Origin: Pseudoneurospora amorphoporcata
Lineage: Eukaryota; Ascomycota; Sordariomycetes; Sordariales; Sordariaceae
Assembly: GCA_033297205.1 (NCBI GenBank)
Contig: MU859091.1
Coordinates: forward strand, 179,196-243,195
DNA length: 64,000 nucleotides
Direction of reading: 5' to 3'
The translations under genes and the position numbers were made by a program. Below, in pieces: positions 56,119-64,000 of this stretch. The notes beneath the pieces are model-generated. The model worked only from the letters and a program-made list of their open reading frames with translations, made no database searches and was not told the origin of the DNA. Within the stretch, counting starts at the first letter, position 1, and the number at the start of each line of letters is the position of its first letter.

Positions 56119-57151
56119 GTGGAATATGAACGCCGTGTTGTCCAACGCAAGCGAGTCGGGTACCTGAATATTTTATAGTGGTCTATAGTACCTTACTTCG
56201 ATTTCTGGGACGGGTAGTGTAGTGCCTCACTAACTTGGGAGCTTACCTCTACTACCTAGCAATGAAGCTGTCAGATCAACTACACGTACAGGTACATGGA
56301 CAGTCTACCTATATGGTAATTAATCCCAAACATCCAAGCGAAGTGAAGGCATCGCCATCATCATTGTCATCACGACCACCGTCACTATCACGGTCATGCG
56401 CGAAGATCATCGGCCCCCCTCAGCTCAACACCTATCTATGGACTTTACCTACCTTACCTAATTACCTGAAGTATCCATATTGCTGACCAAAACTCCACGC
56501 TCCGACAATCGCTATCACAATCAAATCGCAAGATCAACCTAGCTCGACCGCAACCCTAACCCGGTCGCGATTCAATTGTCGGCCGGGGTCCGGTCTAAAT
56601 TCAAGACTCGTAAGGAGGACAAGGGCAGGCACGGACATTCTAAGCTGATCATTAACAATTTCTCGGGTTACACAACATATCGCGCCGTATTTTGCACCGC
56701 CAGTCCGTTTCTGGGAAAGCTGCCTGGTGTCTTTGCCTGTCAGTGGAAGCTCAAAGAAGGAAGGAAGGGAGTTGGGAAGGAAGGAGTGAAGCATCCGACG
56801 ACATCGGGGATGAGTGTTTTCAGTTCCTTCTGTTTGTGAGGTGGACTTGGGACAGTTGGGAGGTAAGTAGGTGGTACATCTATCTCGCTGTGATGGTCAC
56901 TTCCGCTTGTTTTTCTTTGATTATTTGTTCGGACTAACAATGTCACCGTTGCCTGGCGTCCCATTCATCTACATTCTAAGCGACGTCAAATAGCCCCAAC
57001 CAAGATCCATTGGGATCCAGAAGAAAAGAAAGTGGAGGTTGGAATTAGCACCACCTCTACCTATTAAGATGCGGCGGCGCGGCACCTCCCTGGCTCGGGT
57101 TAAGCTGTTGGGTAGCCTCGCTTAAGTGTCGGATCCGGGAAACAGGGAACG

Positions 57152-57199
57152 GGGAAGGAGGGAAGGGAAGGAAGAAGGAAGGAAGGAAGGAAAGAAAGC
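57152..57199 (+). repeat. (GGAA)n-like purine repeat
   Basis: GGAAG/GGAA units, imperfect, about 48 bp, purine only on the + strand. Confidence 0.85.
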
Positions 57200-58255
57200 T
57201 CGAATAGGAGACTTTCAAAACGGACGTTCAGGGAAGAAATGAACTGCAGGGAAGAGGGAGATCTAAGCTTCGAGATTTGAAAGCAAAGCAAACGTATCTT
57301 GCATATTAACTAAACAATGTTTGGAATCGGAAAGTGGACGGATGGCGGTGTTTCACGGTTGAGTTAGTTATCCGAGCCAGAACAGGAGGCCGTGGAAGAT
57401 CCAATTGGACGGATTTCCCTTTGAGTTTGAGTATCATAATAGGACCCCTGAGGTTCATACCTTACATTCTTCCGTGGGGCTTGTTCTGACGGGTTGTCAA
57501 CAATGTCAGGTATAACAAGCTCCCCTTTGTTCTCATGCATGCAGCAAACCATTCGTGACAACTTGATGATTTAAAACAACCCAATGATTGCTCCATCCAC
57601 AGCTTCGGGACGGAAACCTGTTTTCTTTATTTGTGGTTAAAGTATGCGTTGTTGGTGTGCTGCGCGCTTGGATGTCCGAATCTCGATTCTGAAACGGGCT
57701 TCGTAAGTATAGAACATGTTCGTCTCTTTCGGTACAGGTAAACCTGCGTGCGGGTCGGAATTTTCGAGGTAAGGTAAGAAAATGTAAGTGACAGGTCAGA
57801 TTCCGGACAGCCCTGGGAACAACAACAGAACAGCAAAGGGACCATCCAAAATCTCCAACTGGATGGCGTGGCTATTCTTTGGGTAGGAGCAAGTTCGCCC
57901 AACATGTGTTGTCAAAATATGCTAAAGCATGCATGCAAGGCATCCCGGGCTCTGAACGGCGAAGACAAAGAAAAGTGACAAGTGATGAGAGTGGCTAGTT
58001 CACACCGGTTATGACCTTGCGCTAACCATGAAAAAGCTATTCCCGCTTCGTCACCTAGGGGGTCAGAAGTTTATTTTACATAGGTATTTAACGAACACGT
58101 CCATTGGGAAGACGACTATTCTCTGTGCAATAACCAAGCCTTGCTTCATCGTGCAAGGTGGTTCGTTGGCGGTGGAGTATCTTAAACGAGTGAAAGTTCA
58201 AGACCAAAGTGGCGTCTTGAAATTTGCAGACAACTCATCTGTACCACGCAGGGCA

Positions 58256-58288
58256 GAGGTAGCTAGAGGTACCTCTACCTACTCGTTG
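58256..58288. repeat. Short palindrome centred on AGAGGTACCTCT
   Basis: A perfect 12-bp palindrome, extended imperfectly by GGTAG and CTACC arms on each side. It could form a small cruciform; no function is known to me. Confidence 0.6.
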
Positions 58289-59657
58289 TCGCAGCTCACC
58301 TTGCCGGAATCATCCTGCAGGGTCTGTTGTTCGTCCCGAGCGTCTGGTAGCCTACCCCCTTTGCCCCGGTGTCTCGCTTGCCACTCACTGGACTCCGCAT
58401 GATGGTACTTGTCTCCAACAAAACACTTGAGAAATGAACTTAGGCCGGATAGGCTGCTCGCCATGGACTGAACAACATGCCCCAAGCCTGCAGTTGTCCC
58501 ACGAAGTCGGGAATCATAGACCAGTATCAACCCCATACGTCATTCATGGATCATCATGAATATGAAGTAGAGAAGAAACTTAACAGAGCCACGTCTGAGC
58601 GTTCAATACAGCTCTCAATCGGGGATTTCCTGGTGCCGTATACCGCAGTAGTCTGGACCGATCCATAACGCTGAATTGGTCGCCAGGGCGTTGCCCGGTT
58701 TCCCCATGAACGCAGCAGTACCGGTTGCACACTGCCTGTTCCTCGGTGGTATGGCGGAAATATGTCGTAACTGATTGCTGCGAAAGGTGTTGACAAGAGA
58801 CAAAGAAACGCAGAAATCAGCAGTCTCTCAAGCGAGTACAGACGGGTGAAGCTAGCATTGGTCTTGATACTTACCCACCCGCTGCCAGCATGCCAGATGG
58901 TGTACTAGCTAGCTTGGACCAACCAGACAGCGCGAGCCGTCCAAATCGGGCATCTCTGCAAAACCAAGCTGGGTCAAATTACTGTAATTTGGACCCAAAC
59001 AACTGTTGATAATGAAGTTAATAGAGGGTAGTCGGCGCCTCCTTGGCACTGACCAAAGCAGTAAAGTGATCCATCAGTTCTCGGAAACGTCCTGCCGACG
59101 CCCGGAAAGGCAAAGAGCCTAATGTTTCTGGAACACTCATGTCGAGGCGCCGAATGCGATACACTCGAGGAAGACTTGAAAGTCTTCTGCGAGTCAGCGG
59201 TTGGAGGGATCCACGAAAAGGGGCATTTGGAACCAAGTCGCCCGCATCCGGAGCTCGTAACTATGGGCTGGGGAAAAGGCGGTCAAATCCAACAGCAAGT
59301 AGGCCGATCTAGCTGCCGTATGATCCCATCCCAACACTCATGTCTGGGGGTGGAGACATTTCTGTGAGCGAGGCTGAATCTGCTGACGCGATAGTCAAGC
59401 GAGCTGTGCCCGTATCTGTACGTTTGCGGGCTAGTCGGTTCCCAAGATCCTTCACCACGATACTAGGAAGCTTTGAGAGGCGGTATTAGCCAGACTGGTG
59501 GTATCTATGACCGTCGAGATCAGTGTCCATACATTCACTTCACCGAGACAGGTCGGCGAAACGAACATTTGCGGAGAAATTGCAACTCACCGGCAGATGA
59601 AACATGCCCGCATTGTACAGAGACATTTCAACCATGTACCTGGACAGTCCCCAAGTA

Positions 59658-59917
59658 CTACAGTCCGATACCGGTTTGTCTGTTAGCTCGAGACCTCGGG
59701 CCAACCCCCTTGGGCATTCTCATAGTGAACTGATTCGTTTCGTCCATAAGCAAGGCATAATCTTGTCTAGAATATGCTATTTGGCAGTTTCAATATGCAA
59801 TATTGAATCCCGTTGATGCCTCCCCGACCCGTACTTAGCTATCGTATTTTTATCGTTTTGAGGTTTGGTCCAATTCGGGATGGATTTCATTGTCTGCTAG
59901 GAGTACCAAGGTAACAA
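59658..59917 (+). repeat. Diverged dispersed repeat, copy 2
   Basis: Same orientation and block order as 42668-43074, shorter because the internal unit is single. Shared landmarks are TGTTAGCTCGAGACCTC at 59681 and AGGAGTACCAAG near 59900. Confidence 0.7.
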
Positions 59918-62340
59918 ACAAACCAGCATTAGATTGTACAGTACTTACCTACCTCCTCATGGTTATCATCGCAAGTCCCCGCACAGGCGGACACGACAAC
60001 GGCCTCCCCAGGCTTGAGCTTGTCGGGCAAGGGCACCCCCAAGGATCGTGATGCCTGTTTCTGAAACCACCAAGGATGTCTTGATTCTTTGTTGGCTCTG
60101 TCGGGGCCCATTGTGCGGCCCAGTCGCTCCAGTCGACTTGCCAATTTGCCAAATCCCGACAGACCGGAAGCGAATCACAAGTCGAAATCTCTCAGGGATG
60201 CTGTGCTTGCGACCTTGCGTGTGGTTGATGTGGGGCATGATGAACGGTTTGGGCCAATCGTCTCCTGTTTGAGCCCGTGTGCGAGCACTAACAGAGAAGA
60301 GGCAACAAAGTAACTGGTACTTGTCCTCCTTCTGTCTCGCTTCCATGTCCCCTGCCCATCTGTACCCATACCTTCCATAGTCTAGGTACGTGAGATGAGA
60401 GTCAGACATGGGAAGAGAGAGGTGTGCTGTTGAGAAAGACCTCGCATACGGGAATCCAGGAACACCAAGCCGTCTCACCAAACCCCATCACGTCGAACAT
60501 CATGGATTGGAATCAGCCAGCATTCGGACGTATCCTTTGTTAAAGTCCGCTGTCTTGCCCTTGTGCTCGCTTGGATTCGGAGAATTCACATGTCAATCCC
60601 AAGACTATGGTCGTCCGCCTTGTGAATGTCTTTGAGGGTCTCAACATGCTTGGAGTAACCGAGGGCAAATGGACTGAAGCGAAAGTGACGAAACTCCGCT
60701 ACGCGCGAGGGAGGTGTTTCCCATCTAATCGTAACCCCAATGAGCGGAGGACAGGGAAACGATACTAAGACTGTCGCTTCGCTGTTGTGCAAGGGGACGA
60801 GTCACTGGCTGATCATGGGACTTGATGGTGACACAATGCCCAGACGACGGCTCTTCATCGGCCTGCCTGGTAGGAATCGGTTTGTAGGGATCGAGTATGG
60901 AACCACGAGTCAGAGTCCCTGGGACGGGGTCAGATGCGTGAGCTGGTTCAAAGTCCTTTGTGAAAAGGCAAGAAACGAGGCGAGAAGGATGCAACGCTGC
61001 ACGTTGGCGGCATTCCCCTTCCTCTTTGGACAAGAAACCCACTTAATAGTTCTTATAATAGCTGGGGCTGGTATGTGTATGCTCTTCATGCATGGCGTGT
61101 CGTCCGTGCTTATCTGGAAAGGTTCAGCTCAATCTGAGGGGCGTGTGATACTCTGACCCGACAGTTTGGCACTGGCTTGCCTGAGTTGGCTCCTTGCAAG
61201 GGCCCATGTACTAAATCTGTAGGGTTTACGCCACCGCAAGCGGCACGACCGTCCATCACCCAAGGTGATATTGCTCAAGAGTTCGCTGCACCGTGGTGTA
61301 GTTCCATGCGGTTATTGGGGGCGCAAGGGCGTCCCGTACGTATTTCTTTTTTCGTTTGGTCAGTGTTGGTCAATGTCCGTTGGCTTGCCAAACCGGGTGG
61401 GGTGAAATGTGATGGTGGGTTGCCTATGTGGAAGACAAAGCATGCTGTGTTTTCTTTGAAGATGGAGCTGCTGGCCATGGTGATTGGGATGCAGATGGAT
61501 CACTGATGTCGGACTTCTCCAGCCACCAGGAGCGCAAAAGAACTGTGTACCAAGCAGAGAGACGTCTGTCAAGGTTGGCGGTTTAAGGGCCTTGAAGGGC
61601 TCGAAAGGCTCGAAGGACTCGAAGGAGTTGCGAGACCCGGCACAGTCAGCAAGGCGGTGGATGGATTCATCCCAGTGATGCGATGGGTCGGAATTTCAGA
61701 CAGCCTCCATGCTACAGCGCTATAAAGGGGAAAAGGCGGACACCTCACCGGACGCTACCGATACCCAGCTGAACGGTTAAGTTGGATGCGGCGAGACACG
61801 ATAGGATAGGACGGCGTTAATGATACTTGGCGATCCCGATAGTCCCCAGCAACACGCGACACGCGGATAAGAGGCCAGTCAGGTTTGGCGTCGCTCGCGG
61901 ACTTGTTGTGAGCGCGAGATTTTGTTGGTCGTGCAGGACGCTATATTTGCTGGAATTGGACGTTGTTGGTTGGTCGAGATGAAAGCGTGATTTCCTCTGT
62001 ACACTAGTCTAGCGTTGTGTAATTTCCATGGCCGAGGAAAATGAAATGATTGATAGTGCCGTAGCCAGCACCTCTAGCGGCACCGTGGTTCAAAAGAAGA
62101 CGGGGTGACAGGAGGTGGAAAGTGGAACAAGTTGGAGTGCATCGATTCCCGGCCTCCAACCGACGGCCGCGGGATTGATGAAACGAGACTCCCGTCGGTT
62201 ATTGCTGTCAGAAATGAGGGTTTACAGGGGTGATGATTATGTAACTTAGCGGGTCTGGTGTGTTGTATTGACTAGATTTTCTGTGAGAGATTTATGGGCA
62301 CACAGAACTTAACACAATACACAATCTTCTCCCTACTTCC

Positions 62341-63640
62341 AGATTACCCCTGTACGTACTTATATTCTACAATTAAGAGTCTTATATACTACTATTAATT
62401 ATAATAAACTAGGTAGGATATAATATACAATAAATATTAAAATCATAATAATGATAATATTTTTAAACTTAAATTTTACTAAAGCTAGCGAAATTATTTT
62501 ATTTAAGACTAAAGATTAATTCTTTTAGGAAACGGACTTTAAATTTGAAGCAATAAGTTTTAATTTATAGTAGTATATTACTGATAAAGGTATTCGGAAG
62601 ATCTAGCCTACGAAGTTAGTAAAATTGGAACTCTCTAATTTCTAAGAAGAAATTTCAGCCCCAATTATAGATAATTAATTTTACAGATTATTCTAAAGTT
62701 TATTAAATACTCTCCAGCCGCTAATACCTGGGCTGCTATAGCCTAGAGTATTATAATTCCTCTGACTATAGCTCTAATCCCGGCCAGCTTACTAGTTTCT
62801 TTCGTAGTTAAACGATTAGGCTTTATTGTAGAATAAAACTACGATAATTACTAACTAGCTCTTATAGATTACCGCTACAAAATAAAAAATTAGGATAAAT
62901 TCCTTAAAAAGATTTTAACCTTAAAGAAATGAATAATTAAAAATTTTATAAAATATTACTAATTAATTTACTTCTTAAAACTAACTATTGTAACTACTTA
63001 GTATAATAAATTTCGCTAAATAATTTAATATAATAAAGAAAAGGTTTAAAATAATATTGAAATTAAATATTTCAATCAAATTTCAATTGCTACCTATCCG
63101 AAGAACTAATTTAGTTAATTATTCGAATAGGAATAGATTATAGCTATTAGGAGTTTTTAAAGTTAATAAATACGTTAAGTAAAAGAATTAGATATTTAAC
63201 TTCTTTAAAACTATAAATAAGCTTCTTAATTTCCTTTTCATCTTTTAAGTACTTATATATCGTATAAATTTAAATAATAAAATTTATATGTATTAAAAAG
63301 CGTTTTAAAAATTTAAATAAATTATTATTACTGTGTTTCTACAAAGTAAAAATCGCTCTTAAATCCTAAAAAGCGGCGCGTTTAGTATTAAAACGACTTT
63401 TATCGAAGAGATTAATAAGAACGCTTATTCTAATAATTCTCGGGAGTAGAATAATAAAAGACCGTTTAACGTCTTTTAAAACTAGAGAAAGAAGCGGGTG
63501 AAAAGTTTACTCTATTTATAAATATATAAGTTATAATTTAGAAAATTATTAGTATATTAATAAATTTAATACGTTTAATTATTAACAGAAGTCTCCCTTT
63601 TTAAGAAGTTATATTAATAAAAACTATTCGAAGGATCACA
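62341..63640. repeat. AT-rich RIP-like repeat relic
   Basis: The base composition changes abruptly to strong AT richness with very many TA steps and very few CA or TG steps, for example 62881-63000. This is the signature of repeat-induced point mutation, the premeiotic C-to-T process that destroys duplicated DNA in Neurospora and relatives. No open frame longer than about 60 codons survives on either strand. The original element is presumably a transposon, but its class cannot be read. Confidence 0.85.
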
Positions 63641-64000
63641 AATTTATTTGTTTGCTGCAATGTCCTAACTAGCCTATAATGATAGTACTAGTATAGGGAT
63701 GCTACAGTGAACTATGCACTTGTAGCAGAGCGGAGCGGAAGTGGTAGTACGACAGCAGTGCTGAAGAAAGCAGCGTAGTTGCAGCGTAGTTGCAGATACA
63801 ATAGAAGTGTTATAAAAGAGGTCTTAAAGAGGACTCTGCTCTCAAGACAGAAAATTACAGTGAACTCTACACTATAGAAAAGACTGTATTATATTGCTTA
63901 AGTTATGCTTGCTTGCTTGCTTAAGGAGTGACTAACTAACGGAGAGGAGAGGTCTTTATATACATAAATGCTGAGTGTCTGGAAGCTTCTAGAGTGTAGA
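63641..64000 (+). mobile_element. Possible LTR-like sequence, truncated by window end
   Basis: Composition returns to near normal. The stretch has a TGCTACA…TGTAGCA inverted pair (63700-63706 and 63721-63727), a tandem GCAGCGTAGTT duplication (about 63770-63792), a TATAAAAG box at 63811, and a (GCTT)n run at about 63907. A compact promoter-like box inside repetitive, non-coding DNA next to a RIP-mutated tract fits an LTR of a retroelement. No target duplication or second LTR can be seen because the window ends, so this is tentative. Confidence 0.35.

Larger units (their letters stand above)
55518..62340. other. Gene-poor region (about 6.8 kb)
   Basis: No recognisable gene. Frames are short and conflicting. 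The best ATG-started one is 60740-61156 (138 codons) with a hydrophobic segment (LIVLIIAGAGMCMLFM). A minus frame at 59929-60144 has coding-like composition but no ATG at its edge. The region contains simple repeats, a tandem GTAACC repeat, a palindrome, and copy 2 of the dispersed repeat. Confidence 0.6.

Noticed and set aside
59929..60481. Minus-strand frames with partly coding-like composition
   Set aside because: Two competing frames, no ATG at the proposed beginnings and no recognised domain; could be a decayed gene but not supportable.

Overview
The window is nuclear DNA from a filamentous ascomycete, most likely a Sordariales fungus of the Neurospora type. The evidence is as follows. 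Genes are dense with few, short introns (about 50-110 nt; GTRNGT donors, CTAAC/CTAAT-like branch sites, YAG acceptors). Codons favour C in the third position. The proteins are closest in character to Pezizomycotina families. A strongly AT-rich tract near the right end is almost devoid of CA/TG dinucleotides, as expected after repeat-induced point mutation (RIP). The genus is inference; no database search was possible.

Layout, left to right. 1-2866: no firm gene, long leader/promoter-like sequence. 2867-3617 (-): small membrane-anchored unknown. 4287-5186 (+): splicing factor Prp38. 6047-6699 (+): candidate small spliced membrane-protein gene with a tandemly duplicated exon/intron unit carrying a stop. 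7632-9347 (+): mitochondrial GatA. 9621-11082 (-): DUF4336 protein with a probable mitochondrial/membrane leader. 11890-24027 (-): intron-less 4,045-codon giant coiled-coil protein with C-terminal membrane segments. 24845-26182 (-): Nse4 kleisin of SMC5/6. 26889-29692 (+): Vps34 PI3-kinase. 29854-31161 (-): mitochondrial enoyl-thioester reductase. 33151-33966 (-): low-complexity unknown. 35281-37233 (-): protein with a retropepsin-like D-S-G domain. 37947-41652 (+): 1,176-residue unknown. 43550-44868 (-): PNG1 with two of three catalytic residues replaced. 47710-50409 (-): Utp4. 51500-52991 (+): nicotinate phosphoribosyltransferase. 53409-55517 (+): APC-type permease with six exons. 55518-62340: gene-poor. 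62341-63640: RIP-like AT-rich relic. 63641-64000: LTR-like sequence running off the window.

The genes are mainly housekeeping and act independently: splicing (Prp38), ribosome biogenesis (Utp4), mitochondrial translation (GatA), mitochondrial fatty-acid synthesis (Etr1), DNA repair (Nse4), endosome/autophagy signalling (Vps34), NAD salvage (Npt1) and nutrient uptake. Several pairs are divergent and may share promoters (nse4/vps34, the retropepsin-like gene and the 1,176-aa gene, utp4/npt1). The least ordinary items are the giant membrane-anchored coiled coil, the PNG1 lacking its catalytic residues, the retropepsin-domain protein, the duplicated-exon gene at 6 kb, and the RIP/LTR block with a diverged dispersed repeat at the right. 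I found no convincing tRNA, rRNA or CRISPR.
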